Assembly: GCA_002897995.1 (NCBI GenBank)
Contig: BDTT01000117.1
Coordinates: 1 to 54,829 of the forward strand
Length of the DNA: 54,829 nucleotides
Source of the DNA: a bacterium BMS3Bbin10
GTDB taxonomy: Bacteria; Pseudomonadota; Alphaproteobacteria; Rhizobiales; Methyloligellaceae
Direction: 5' to 3'
The stretch's first letter is position 1. Every line of letters starts with the position of its first letter. Below, in pieces: positions 47,179 through 54,829 of this stretch. The notes beneath the pieces were generated by a model that saw nothing but the letters and a program-made list of their open reading frames with translations, was not told where the DNA came from and did no database searches. The position numbers and the translations under genes are program-made.

Positions 47179-48066
47179 ATGAATCTGTTTTTGCCGTCGA
47201 GGACGAGGGATCACAGGCCCGCTTCGCCCCACCTGGTGCGTCTGGCCGCCAAAGTTACTCTTGCCCTGCTTGTGTGCCTGCCGCTGCTGGCGGGGGCGGG
47301 CGCCGCATCGGCGAAGGAATTGCGCGAACGCTTCGCCGTCTTCGATGCCGGATCGCAGGAGCGGGTCGATCACTCCGCCTGGAACCGTCTGCTCAAGACC
47401 TATCTGCGCGAGAGCAGGGGCAAGGACGGTCTGAACCGCGTCAACTATGCGGCTCTGAAGGCCGGCGGGATGGAGGAGCTGAAAGAATACCTGTCATATT
47501 TGCAGTCGGTGGACGTGGCCCGGCTCTCGCGGCCCGAGCAGTTCGCCTTCTGGACCAATCTCTACAACGCCAAGACGATGGAGATCGTGGCCGGAAACTA
47601 TCCCGTAAGATCGATCCGCGACATTCGGCTCAGCAGCATGTTCATTCCGGGGCCGTGGAAAGCAAAAGTTGTGCAGGTCGCGGGGGTGAAGCTCAGCCTC
47701 GATGATATTGAGCATGACATCATGCGTCCAATCTGGCGTGACCCTCGTATACATTATGCGGTCAACTGCGCGGCCTATGGGTGCCCCAATCTGCTCACCC
47801 GCGCCTATACCGGAGAAGCACTTGAAGAAATGCTCGAAGAAGCCGCCCGCGCCTATATCAACTCTCCGCGCGGGATCGATTTCAAAGGGTCCGGGGTCGT
47901 GGTCTCGAGCCTTTATGACTGGTATGCGGAGGATTTCGGCGGTTCGCTGGAGAGCATCCGCGCGCATCTGGGCAAATATGCCGAGCCTGCGCTTGCGGAA
48001 AAGATTGCCGGGGTTACAAGTTTCGATCAGTACAGATACAACTGGGTCCTCAACGACATGCAATGA
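47179..48066 (+). CDS. DUF547 domain protein
   Basis: 295 residues from ATG 47179; the upstream frame starts with TTG at 47104 and lacks a ribosome site. A signal peptide or anchor follows (VRLAAKVTLALLVCLPLLAGAGAASA). The DUF547 region (about residues 100-230) includes FWTNLYNAKTMEIV, IHYAVNCAAYGCPNL and the conserved Cys/Asn positions, and it ends YRYNWVLND. The function of DUF547 is not established. It is the first of three genes (DUF547, TVP38, oxidoreductase) often found together. Confidence 0.85.
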   Translation: MNLFLPSRTRDHRPASPHLVRLAAKVTLALLVCLPLLAGAGAASAKELRERFAVFDAGSQERVDHSAWNRLLKTYLRESRGKDGLNRVNYAALKAGGMEELKEYLSYLQSVDVARLSRPEQFAFWTNLYNAKTMEIVAGNYPVRSIRDIRLSSMFIPGPWKAKVVQVAGVKLSLDDIEHDIMRPIWRDPRIHYAVNCAAYGCPNLLTRAYTGEALEEMLEEAARAYINSPRGIDFKGSGVVVSSLYDWYAEDFGGSLESIRAHLGKYAEPALAEKIAGVTSFDQYRYNWVLNDMQ

Positions 48067-48143
48067 TGCGGGAGTTTATTTCCGTCAGTGGGTCCCGATC
48101 CCGTATGAGCGCGAAATAACCTGGCGGCGGGGGGGAAATTGTC

Positions 48144-48944
48144 ATGACTGACGGCGATGCGCGCGGGCCGCAATCTGACAAAACTACCCTGGTGAAGCGT
48201 CTCCTGCCTCTGCTGGTGCTGGCCGGCGTGGCCGCTCTTGTTATTTCCCAGGGCTGGCACAAATATCTGACGCTTGAGCAGATCGCCGCCAATCGCGATC
48301 TGCTGAAGGGCTATATCGCGGACAACTATCTCGGCGCGCTGCTGGCCTATATGGGCATCTATATTGTGGTCATCGCGCTGTCGCTGCCGGGCGGCGTGTT
48401 CCTGACCCTGACGGGCGGGTTCCTGTTCGGATGGCTCGTCGGCGGCATTTCCACCGTCATTGCCGCCACCATCGGCGCCACCATTATCTTCCTCATCGCC
48501 AAGACGTCCCTTGGCGAGCCTCTGGCCGAACGCGCCGGCCCCAGGCTCGACAAGCTGCGCGCCGGATTTCAGGACAGCGCACTCAACTATCTGCTGTTCC
48601 TGCGCCTTGTGCCGCTGTTTCCCTTCTGGCTGGTCAATCTTGCGCCCGCACTGCTCGGCGTCGGGCTCGGCACCTATATCATCGGCACTTTCTTCGGCAT
48701 CATCCCCGGCACATTCGCTTTTTCTTACGCCGGGGTCGGGCTGGACAGCGTGATAGAAGCGCAGCAGCAGGCCTTTCAGGATTGCCTCAAAGGACAGACA
48801 AGCGGGGCGAAGGAATGCGAATTTTCCCTTGATCCGGGAGCCCTCGTTACGTCAGAACTCCTGATCGCCTTCGCGGCTCTGGGTGTGGTTGCGCTAATAC
48901 CGGTGATATTGAAAAAGTTCCGAAAGAGCGCGTCTGCCTCCTGA
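48144..48944 (+). CDS. TVP38/TMEM64 (DedA-like) membrane protein
   Basis: 266 residues with about six hydrophobic segments (first at about residues 16-33). The family core is ALSLPGGVFLTLTGGFLFGW with the F-x-R-L-V-P-x-F-P pattern LRLVPLFPFWLVNLAPALLG (about 150-170). DedA/TVP38 proteins are lipid scramblases or transporters of the inner membrane. It is followed by a mercuric-reductase-like flavoprotein, the usual pairing. Confidence 0.88.
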   Translation: MTDGDARGPQSDKTTLVKRLLPLLVLAGVAALVISQGWHKYLTLEQIAANRDLLKGYIADNYLGALLAYMGIYIVVIALSLPGGVFLTLTGGFLFGWLVGGISTVIAATIGATIIFLIAKTSLGEPLAERAGPRLDKLRAGFQDSALNYLLFLRLVPLFPFWLVNLAPALLGVGLGTYIIGTFFGIIPGTFAFSYAGVGLDSVIEAQQQAFQDCLKGQTSGAKECEFSLDPGALVTSELLIAFAALGVVALIPVILKKFRKSASAS

Positions 48945-48985
48945 CCGGGCTTTTTTCAGCGACATGAAAATACGAGGATACTCAC

Positions 48986-50410
48986 ATGGCAGAACGGCTC
49001 AAGCCTGATATTTGCGTTATCGGGGCCGGCTCGGGCGGACTGTCGGTGGCCGCCGCCGCCGCCCAGTTCGGCGTTGACGTGGTGCTCATCGAAAAGGGCG
49101 AGATGGGCGGCGATTGCCTCAATACCGGCTGCGTCCCCTCAAAGGCCATGATCGCATCGGCGAAACGCGCGCAGAATATGCGCGACGCCGGTAAATTCGG
49201 AATTGCGCCGGCGCGCCCGAGAATCGATCCGGCCGGCGTGCATGATCATGTGCATGGGGTCATTGCCGCCATCGCGCCGCTCGATTCCGTCGAGCGGTTC
49301 ACCGGCCTCGGCGTTCATGTGATCGAGGCGGAGGGGCGCTTTAGCGATCGCCGCACGGTGGTGGCCGGAGACTATGAAATCAGCGCGCGGCGGTTTGTCG
49401 TCGCCACCGGATCTTCGCCCGGAATTCCGCCAATCCCCGGTCTCGACAAGGTCCCCTTCTTCACCAATGAGACCATATTCGACAACAACAGGGCGCTTGA
49501 GCATCTCATGATCGTCGGCGGCGGTCCCATCGGCATGGAACTGGCCCAGGCGCACCGGCGGCTGGGATCGAAGGTCACGGTGCTTGAAGCCTTCACGCCG
49601 CTCGGCAAGGACGATCCGGAGCTGACCGCGATTGTCCTTGGGCAACTGAAGTCCGAAGGCATCGACATCCGCGCGGGCATCCGTATCGAGAGACTTGAGA
49701 AATCGCGCGGCGGCGTTCGCGCGATCATCACCGAGGACGGCATGGAGCGCCAGATCGAGGCCAGTCATCTGCTGGTCGCCGCCGGGCGCTCGCCCAATGT
49801 GGACGGCCTGGGGCTGGAGGACGCGGGCATCGAGTTCGACCGCAAGGGCATCAAGGTCACGCGCGGACTGAAGACCACCAACAAACATGTCTACGCCATC
49901 GGCGATGTGGCCGGCTCCCTGCAATTCACCCATATGGCCAACTATCACGCGGGGATCGTGATCCGGAATGCCCTGTTCCGCATGCCGGTGAAGGCGAGTT
50001 CGTCGAATATTCCCTGGGTGACCTACACCGAGCCGGAGCTGGCCCATGTGGGCCTGAGCGAAGCGGGCGCGCGAGAGCGCCATGGCGACATCCGCATCAT
50101 GCGCTGGCCCTATGCGGAAAATGACCGCGCCCAGGCCGAGCACGCGACGCAGGGCCTCATCAAGGTGGTGACGACAAAGCGCGGGCGTATCCTCGGCGCG
50201 ACGATTGTCGGTGAGCATGCCGGGGAGCTCATTCAGCTCTGGGTCATGGCCATGTCGAAGAAAATGAAGATCGGCGCCATCACCTCCATCGTTTTTGCCT
50301 ATCCGACCTTGTCGGAAATCAGCAAACGCGCCGCTTACCAATATTACGCGCCCAGTTTGACGAATCCCATGATCCGGCGCATCATCGGCTGGCTCAGAAT
50401 ATTCGGCTAG
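48986..50410 (+). CDS. Mercuric-reductase-like FAD-dependent pyridine nucleotide-disulfide oxidoreductase
   Basis: 474 residues. FAD motif GAGSGGLSVA (about residues 13-22), redox pair Cys-Leu-Asn-Thr-Gly-Cys in GDCLNTGCVPSK (about 43-54), NAD motif GGGPIGMELAQ and the FAD motif YAIGDVAG. The C-terminal catalytic His of lipoamide dehydrogenase is replaced (FAYPTLSE), as in this subfamily. The substrate is unknown. It is 41 bp downstream of the TVP38 gene. Confidence 0.88.
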   Translation: MAERLKPDICVIGAGSGGLSVAAAAAQFGVDVVLIEKGEMGGDCLNTGCVPSKAMIASAKRAQNMRDAGKFGIAPARPRIDPAGVHDHVHGVIAAIAPLDSVERFTGLGVHVIEAEGRFSDRRTVVAGDYEISARRFVVATGSSPGIPPIPGLDKVPFFTNETIFDNNRALEHLMIVGGGPIGMELAQAHRRLGSKVTVLEAFTPLGKDDPELTAIVLGQLKSEGIDIRAGIRIERLEKSRGGVRAIITEDGMERQIEASHLLVAAGRSPNVDGLGLEDAGIEFDRKGIKVTRGLKTTNKHVYAIGDVAGSLQFTHMANYHAGIVIRNALFRMPVKASSSNIPWVTYTEPELAHVGLSEAGARERHGDIRIMRWPYAENDRAQAEHATQGLIKVVTTKRGRILGATIVGEHAGELIQLWVMAMSKKMKIGAITSIVFAYPTLSEISKRAAYQYYAPSLTNPMIRRIIGWLRIFG

Positions 50411-50441
50411 AATCTGTTGTAGACAACCGGTGGTTTCATCA

Positions 50442-51926
50442 ATGCCTTCCGACAAGATTCAACCCGGTTACGGCGGCGACCGGATCGATGGCCCCGGGGG
50501 CCTGGTAAGGCCGGCCCTGTTCGGCCTGTCCGCCAAGCTGCTGATTCTGACCATCGTCTTCGTGATGATCGCCGAAGTTCTGGTGTTCGTGCCCTCGGTC
50601 GCCAACTTCCGCAAGAACTGGCTGATGGAGCGGCTCGCGGCGTCGCAGATCGCGGCGCTTTCCGCGGCGCCGGACCGGGTGTTGCCGGAGGCGGCGCGGG
50701 CCCAGCTGCTGCGCAACGCACAGGTCCACGCGGTCGCGCTCAAGCGCGGCGATTCCCGCAGGCTCATTTTGCAGAGCGAAATGCCCGGTTCCATCGCCGG
50801 GCACTATGATCTGCGCGACGCGGGCTGGACGTCGCTCATCTGGGATGCGCTCAAGGTTTTCTTTGCGCCTTCGGGTCAGTTCATTCGCGTCATCGGCCAG
50901 CCCGGTTTCGGCGCCGGGCAGTTCATCGAGATTGTTGTCGAGCAGGACCCCCTGAAGGCGGCGATGGTCCGTTTCGGTTTCGGCATTCTGGTCCTCTCGA
51001 TCATCATTTCCATGATTACCGCGGCCCTCGTCTATCTTTCGCTGAATATGATGCTGGTGCGGCCCATGACCCGCATTACCCGGTCGATGGTGAGGTTCGG
51101 CGAGGACCCTGAAGACCTCTCGCGCGTGATTGTGCCCTCCGACAGGCGCGACGAAGTCGGCATTGCGGAGCGCGAGCTCTCCCACATGCAGCGCGAACTC
51201 AGCGGGACGCTGCAACAGAAGAACCGGCTGGCGGCCCTTGGCCTGGCTGTCTCCAAGATCAATCACGATCTGCGCAACATGCTCGCCAGCGCGCAGCTTA
51301 TCTCGGACCGTCTGGGCGGCGTACAGGACCCGCTGGTGCAGCGCATGGCGCCGAAACTCATCAATTCGCTGGACCGGGCCATCCGGTTATGTACCGACAC
51401 CTTGAAATTCGGCCGGGCGCAGGAGGCCGAACCGGTGCGCGCCATGTGCGCTCTCAGGCCCCTTGTCGAGGAGGTCGGCGACGCGCTTGGCCTGAGCGCC
51501 GCACGCTCACTCGCCTGGAATATAGATGTGCCGCAGCCGCTTGAAGCCGATGTCGACCGCGACCAGTTCTACCGGATATTGAGCAATCTGTGCCGCAACG
51601 CCCAGCAGGCGGTCGAGGCGGGCAATGGCGGCGCCGGCGGGTGCATAGCGGTGTCGGCGGTGCGCAGGGGCGCCGTTGTCACGATCGCGGTCACCGATAC
51701 CGGGCCCGGTGTGCCGGACGAGGCGCGCGCGCATCTGTTCGAGCCTTTCCAGGGCTCGGCGCGCAAGGGCGGAACCGGGCTCGGGCTGGCGATTGCGGCA
51801 GAACTGGTCAACGCCCATGGCGGGGAAATTGTGCTTGACGACGAAGGGCCGGGCACCACTTTCCGCATCACATTGCCGGACCGGGTTGTGGAACTTCACG
51901 CCGCGAGCACCCCGGCCTCCGCCTGA
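50442..51926 (+). CDS. Sensor histidine kinase (orphan)
   Basis: About 494 residues from ATG 50442. Two membrane helices (about residues 28-50 and 176-202) enclose a periplasmic sensor loop. HAMP follows, then the H-box KINHDLRNMLASAQ (His at about 274), N-box LSNLCRNAQQA, G1 DTGPGVP and G2 KGGTGLGLA. All motifs are intact, so it should be active. No response regulator gene is near. It begins 31 bp after the oxidoreductase stop. Confidence 0.9.
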   Translation: MPSDKIQPGYGGDRIDGPGGLVRPALFGLSAKLLILTIVFVMIAEVLVFVPSVANFRKNWLMERLAASQIAALSAAPDRVLPEAARAQLLRNAQVHAVALKRGDSRRLILQSEMPGSIAGHYDLRDAGWTSLIWDALKVFFAPSGQFIRVIGQPGFGAGQFIEIVVEQDPLKAAMVRFGFGILVLSIIISMITAALVYLSLNMMLVRPMTRITRSMVRFGEDPEDLSRVIVPSDRRDEVGIAERELSHMQRELSGTLQQKNRLAALGLAVSKINHDLRNMLASAQLISDRLGGVQDPLVQRMAPKLINSLDRAIRLCTDTLKFGRAQEAEPVRAMCALRPLVEEVGDALGLSAARSLAWNIDVPQPLEADVDRDQFYRILSNLCRNAQQAVEAGNGGAGGCIAVSAVRRGAVVTIAVTDTGPGVPDEARAHLFEPFQGSARKGGTGLGLAIAAELVNAHGGEIVLDDEGPGTTFRITLPDRVVELHAASTPASA

Positions 51927-51950
51927 TCATGCGCGCCATTGCCGTGCCGC

Positions 51951-51979
51951 TTGCCTTTGATGGGCCTAGGCCCTAAATA
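51951..51979 (+). promoter_or_regulatory. Candidate tRNA-Arg promoter
   Basis: TTGCCT at 51951-51956 and TAAATA at 51974-51979 with a 17-bp spacer, about 110 bp before the tRNA. A GGGCCTAGGCCC palindrome lies in the spacer. Confidence 0.4.
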
Positions 51980-52087
51980 GGGCGTCGCGTGCGGGCGCGG
52001 ACCCACCGGTCCGGGGCGCGCATGCACATTCCGCGAGGGAGCTGCGCCGGGACCGCCCGCCACATGCATCTTAAAACCTCGCGCAGG

Positions 52088-52164
52088 GCGCCGGTAGCTC
52101 AGCTGGATAGAGCACCAGACTACGAATCTGGGGGTCGGGGGTTCGAATCCTCTCCGGCGCGCCA
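52088..52164 (+). tRNA. tRNA-Arg (anticodon ACG)
   Basis: Complete cloverleaf with encoded CCA. Acceptor GCGCCGG/CCGGCGC, D-arm with AGCTGGATA loop, anticodon stem CCAGA/TCTGG around loop CTACGAA (anticodon ACG at 52122-52124, decoding CGN after A-to-I editing), and T-loop TTCGAAT. The 77-nt sequence has two G-T pairs in the T-stem. Confidence 0.95.
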
Positions 52165-52575
52165 CTTATTTCAATAAGTCATTGTTACCATCAATATTGG
52201 CGGATCTTTTCAAGCGCCAATATGGCGCCAGCTCCGTGACCGATATTTCAATTACATTTGTTTGGGGCGCTTAGATCGTTCCGGCTGCGGACATGGCGAC
52301 CGGTAAATTCTCCCCGGAGTTCGCTTCCGACCCATCTCGGATGTCGCGGCCCGCCCCGTGACGATGCCCTCCAGCCCGATCCGGCCCAGTGTGTATCACT
52401 GATAAGTGGGAACCGGTTATCGGAAAAATGATACGCATAAACAAAAAATTAGATCGCGGTTTTGATTCCATCAATACATGAAGCGATTTAGGAAAGCGTG
52501 TCCCGCGCTGTGCCGGCAACGAAAGCCGGAAACGCAAGGGGCTTGACCGTGACGCCCGGATAGAGGGCCGGAAAT
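52165..52575. other. Non-coding gap downstream of tRNA-Arg
   Basis: About 410 bp without a supported gene. It contains a 7-bp inverted repeat directly after the CCA (ACTTATT/AATAAGT), a 9-bp inverted repeat ATATTGGCG/CGCCAATAT at 52194-52223, and an imperfect FNR-like half-site pair TTGAT-TCC-ATCAA at 52462-52474 (spacer one base short). The region is more AT-rich than its surroundings. No integrase or att repeat was found. Confidence 0.6.
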
Positions 52576-52589
52576 TTGATCGATATCAA
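52576..52589 (+). promoter_or_regulatory. FNR/FixK-type binding site (TTGAT-N4-ATCAA)
   Basis: A perfect consensus TTGAT-CGAT-ATCAA. If its centre is at -41.5, the start would be near 52624, and TAGGCT at 52612-52617 fits a -10. The first gene downstream (52685) and rquA would then be induced at low oxygen by an Fnr/FixK-type activator. Confidence 0.75.
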
Positions 52590-52684
52590 TTCAGATTGCC
52601 GAAATGCGCAGTAGGCTCGATTTCCCACTGGATGATTTGCGGCAGGGCTGGAACCGGGACCGATATCCCCCCAGGAGATGCAAC

Positions 52685-53045
52685 ATGGCGGGCACCAGAT
52701 CACCGACCGAGCGGCCGCTTTCCCCGCATCTTGAAATTTACCGGCTCACGTCGATAGCCGGCATCCCCCCGACCTTTTTTCTGGCCGGATCGTGCCTGTA
52801 TCTCATCGGCGCGGACTATGAGGCGGCGCGGAGTTACATCTCTTCGGTTTTCGTCGCTCCGGCGCTGGTTCTGGTCGTGATCGTATTCGTGTTGGCACAT
52901 GTGCATCGGCATGGAGAAAATCCTCGTAGATTACGTGCACTCTCCCGCTCTCAAATTCGCAGGCCTGATTTTCAACATCTTTTTTTCGGTATTTCTCGGC
53001 CTGACCGGCGTTTACGCAATAGTGAAACTGAGCTTCGGCGCCTGA
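52685..53045 (+). pseudogene. SdhC/SdhD-hybrid succinate dehydrogenase membrane-anchor-like gene, interrupted by a +1 frame change
   Basis: ATG 52685 has a strong AGGAGA site. Frame 1 begins with the SdhC-like signature RPLSPHLEIYR and two membrane helices up to about 52893. It then runs out of homology, ending at 53092. From 52896 the next frame continues HMCIGMEKILVDYVHSPALKFAG and a last helix to a stop at 53043-53045. The His...Asp-Tyr spacing (12 residues) matches the haem-ligand His and quinone-site Asp-Tyr of SdhD. The SxxHRxTG quinone motif of SdhC is missing. Removing one G near 52895 would give a normal protein of about 119 residues. It may be a recoded gene, a recent mutation or a sequencing error. 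No sdhA/B is present. Confidence 0.7.
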
Positions 53046-53084
53046 CATGGCGCGCGAAGCCAACAGCAAGGGTGCGGCAACAAA

Positions 53085-53918
53085 ATGAGTGAAGTCCTGG
53101 TCAGAGAGGTCCCGGTCGCAGGCGGCAAGGGCCGCAGACCGGTGACCGGTCGCCGGAGGGGAGGAGCAGCGCTCCCGCCCGGGCCGTTCGCGTTCACCAG
53201 CGGGCGGAAACACGCGCTCCCCGCGTATCTGTGCGACGTTTACAACTGGGCCTATCTCAACCCGCGCAATGCTCGTCTGCTGGACAACGAGGCCGTGGTC
53301 AACACTCTGCTGTGGGGGAACAGCGGCCGGTTGAGGCGCACGCTTCTTGCCGAAATCACCGCCGGAGACCGGGTGCTGCAAGCAGCCCATGTCTATGGCC
53401 GGCTTGTCGCGGAACTGGCGAAGACGGTAGGTCCGGCCGGACGCCTCGAGGTGATCGACGTCACGCCATTGCAGGCGGCCATGTGCCGGCGCAAGCTGCG
53501 GGCCTTCCCCCACGCCCGCGCGCGCATCGCCGACGCGGTCTATCCCGGGGAGGAGACATATGACGTGGTTGTGTGTTTCTTTTTACTTCACGAACTTCCC
53601 AAAGTGTATAAATGCGCTGTCGTGGATGCGCTGCTGGCGCGCCTGTCGCCAGGCGGGAAGGTGGTGTTCATCGATTATCACGCGCCCGCGCGGTGGCATC
53701 CCCTGCGCGGTTTGATGAGGCAGGTATTCGCCCGCCTCGAGCCCTTCGCCGAGGCCATGTGGCAGCATGAGATCGCCGACTTCGCCAGCGACCCGGAGCC
53801 GTATGTCTGGCGCACCGAGACCTTTTTCGGCGGCCTGTACCAGAAAACGGTCGCCGGTCGCGAGGCCCTGACGCCTGAAGGCCAGGGTCCGGCCCCGGGG
53901 CTGGACCGTTCCTGTTAG
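53085..53918 (+). CDS. rquA: Rhodoquinone biosynthesis protein RquA
   Basis: This 277-residue protein, distantly related to UbiE/UbiG methyltransferases, carries the RquA hallmark region: LPAYLCDVYNWAYLNP (about residues 46-61), then LWGN and RL. The SAM motif I is degenerate (RVLQAAHVYGRLVAELA), as in RquA. CFFLLHELP and VVFIDYHAPARWHPLR follow. RquA exchanges a methoxy for an amino group on ubiquinone to make rhodoquinone, a low-potential quinone for fumarate reduction. It lies 40 bp after the anchor-like gene and shares its FNR site. The ORF track start ATG 53085 overlaps the stop of a 13-codon ORF at 53047-53088. Confidence 0.82.
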   Translation: MSEVLVREVPVAGGKGRRPVTGRRRGGAALPPGPFAFTSGRKHALPAYLCDVYNWAYLNPRNARLLDNEAVVNTLLWGNSGRLRRTLLAEITAGDRVLQAAHVYGRLVAELAKTVGPAGRLEVIDVTPLQAAMCRRKLRAFPHARARIADAVYPGEETYDVVVCFFLLHELPKVYKCAVVDALLARLSPGGKVVFIDYHAPARWHPLRGLMRQVFARLEPFAEAMWQHEIADFASDPEPYVWRTETFFGGLYQKTVAGREALTPEGQGPAPGLDRSC

Positions 53919-54033
53919 CCACTTGTGAAACCGGTGGCGAGGGCTGTTGAAAGGAGGGAGCGGGAGGGAGCCCGCGTTCAAAGGCGCCCGCGCCGAAGGA
54001 TCGGATTCTGCAACATGCCCAAAGGAGGAAAAA

Positions 54034-54276
54034 ATGAAAACGTTACCTCAAGCCTTGTTCTGGCTGGGACTCATCTCTGTCCCGTTCGCATGGCTGGTTT
54101 GGTATCTGGGACCGGACCTTGAAGTCCTGCGGCCAGTCCTTGCCGGTATTGAAGATCCGGCCCTGAGAACGGCTTTGCAAGAGGCTCATGCAGAGCGGTT
54201 GGGAATTTGGATCAGTGTTTGGCCGGTATCATTCCTGGTATTGAGCCATATCCTTGAAAAGAAAATGCAGGGATAA
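54034..54276 (+). CDS. Small two-helix membrane protein
   Basis: 80 residues from ATG 54034, with an ideal AAAGGAGG site 5-6 bases upstream. Two hydrophobic segments (about residues 7-25 and 56-74) are joined by a charged loop (LRPVLAGIEDPALRTALQEA). No family recognised. It follows rquA by 115 bp in the same direction and may belong to the same rhodoquinone-related unit; this is inference. Confidence 0.68.
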   Translation: MKTLPQALFWLGLISVPFAWLVWYLGPDLEVLRPVLAGIEDPALRTALQEAHAERLGIWISVWPVSFLVLSHILEKKMQG

Positions 54277-54476
54277 GAAACGCCTGCGCCCGCGCCGGCG
54301 AACGACCGGTCCTTATTGCGAATGCCTTCGCCGGCCCTGGCCGGAACGGTCTCATTTGATCTGGATTAAGGCGCCGGGCGGCATGGTCTTCATACTTGCC
54401 GGCTGAAAATTGGTGAAACTCCTTCCGCGGCTCCTAAGCGAAGCTTGCACGGTTGTGGAGGGTTTTCAGGCAGGTC

Positions 54477-54829
54477 ATGGCAATGAGTGATTTCACCAAA
54501 CTTCGCGAACGGATGGTCTCCGAGCAGATTTATGCACGTGGCGTGCGCGACCCCCTTGTGCTGAAGGCAATGGGCAAGGTTCACCGCGAGGCGTTTGTTC
54601 CCGAAAACCTGCGCGAGTTCGCCTATGCCGACATGCCCTTGCCGATCGCGGAAGGGCAGACGATCTCCCAGCCCTACATCGTCGCCTACATGATCGAGGC
54701 GCTGGCGCTCCGGGGCGGTGAGAAGGTACTCGAAATTGGCGCGGGCTGCGGCTACGCCACCGCCGTTCTGGCCGAGATCGCCGGTGAAGTCTACACCATC
54801 GAACGCATTGGCCAGCTGGCCGAAAAGGC
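54477..54829 (+). CDS. pcm: Protein-L-isoaspartate O-methyltransferase (partial, 3' end beyond window)
   Basis: From ATG 54477 (or 54483) the frame is open to the window end, about 117 codons. [13 protein letters not shown] and the SAM motif [18 protein letters not shown] (about residues 82-99) are characteristic. The enzyme repairs damaged aspartyl residues in proteins. A 200-bp gap separates it from the small membrane protein. Confidence 0.88.
   Translation, partial: MAMSDFTKLRERMVSEQIYARGVRDPLVLKAMGKVHREAFVPENLREFAYADMPLPIAEGQTISQPYIVAYMIEALALRGGEKVLEIGAGCGYATAVLAEIAGEVYTIERIGQLAEK

Noticed and set aside
52165-52223. Genomic-island attachment site at the 3' end of tRNA-Arg
   Set aside because: No integrase and no second copy of the tRNA 3' end were seen within the window.
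52462-52474. Second FNR site TTGAT-TCC-ATCAA
   Set aside because: The spacer is three bases rather than four, which places the half-sites out of phase; kept only as a note.
52271-52537. 88-codon reverse frame in the tRNA-sdh gap
   Set aside because: No ribosome site, no domain, composition like random GC-rich sequence.

Overview
The window is GC-rich chromosomal DNA of an alphaproteobacterium, most likely from the Rhizobiales/Parvibaculales side. The main evidence is gene order. One half carries the alphaproteobacterial run cytochrome c - kdsB - pheA - nudC - ffs - dnaX - ybaB - recR, then rmuC - def - fmt - truA - dapE - dapD - HAD phosphatase - argB - engB - yidC - rnpA - rpmH. Codon use is GC-rich throughout, and DnaX has the cysteine-poor alphaproteobacterial form. 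No phage, transposase, rRNA or CRISPR array is visible.

Layout. 1-6.8 kb: a partial GST, an M17 aminopeptidase with an overlapping NlpC/P60 peptidase and a small membrane zinc-ribbon protein, then a four-domain rhodanese facing a cysteine-dioxygenase-like cupin, and a ketopantoate reductase. 6.8-11.7 kb: PEP carboxylase with a structured upstream region, and a methyltransferase divergent from a LysR regulator. 11.7-23.3 kb: an orphan histidinol-dehydrogenase paralogue, an unknown exported protein, and a Yej-type peptide ABC operon with two tandem binding proteins, one YejB permease, a YejE-YejF fusion and a hydroxyacid reductase. 23.3-32 kb: a di-haem cytochrome c with a repeat linker, kdsB, pheA, a beta-propeller protein, nudC, SRP RNA, dnaX, ybaB and recR. 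32-47 kb: accessory genes (a GIY-YIG gene boxed by two repeat copies), rmuC, def, an unassigned structured RNA candidate, fmt and the conserved lysine/arginine/ribosome-assembly block ending at the rpmH promoter. 47-52 kb: DUF547, TVP38/DedA-like, a mercuric-reductase-like flavoprotein and an orphan histidine kinase, then tRNA-Arg(ACG). 52.2-54.3 kb: a perfect FNR-type site, a frame-interrupted succinate-dehydrogenase anchor-like gene, rquA (rhodoquinone synthesis) and a small membrane protein. The window ends inside pcm.

The most interesting region is 52.5-54.3 kb. RquA converts ubiquinone to rhodoquinone, the low-potential quinone used for fumarate reduction. Here it lies directly downstream of an orphan SdhC/SdhD-hybrid anchor and an oxygen-response (FNR) box, which reads as a compact anaerobic rhodoquinone module. 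The anchor gene needs a +1 frame change to be complete. Other notable points are a strong candidate non-coding RNA between def and fmt, a terminator/leader arrangement upstream of ppc, the YejE-YejF fusion, and the 93-bp minisatellite that links two cytochrome c domains.
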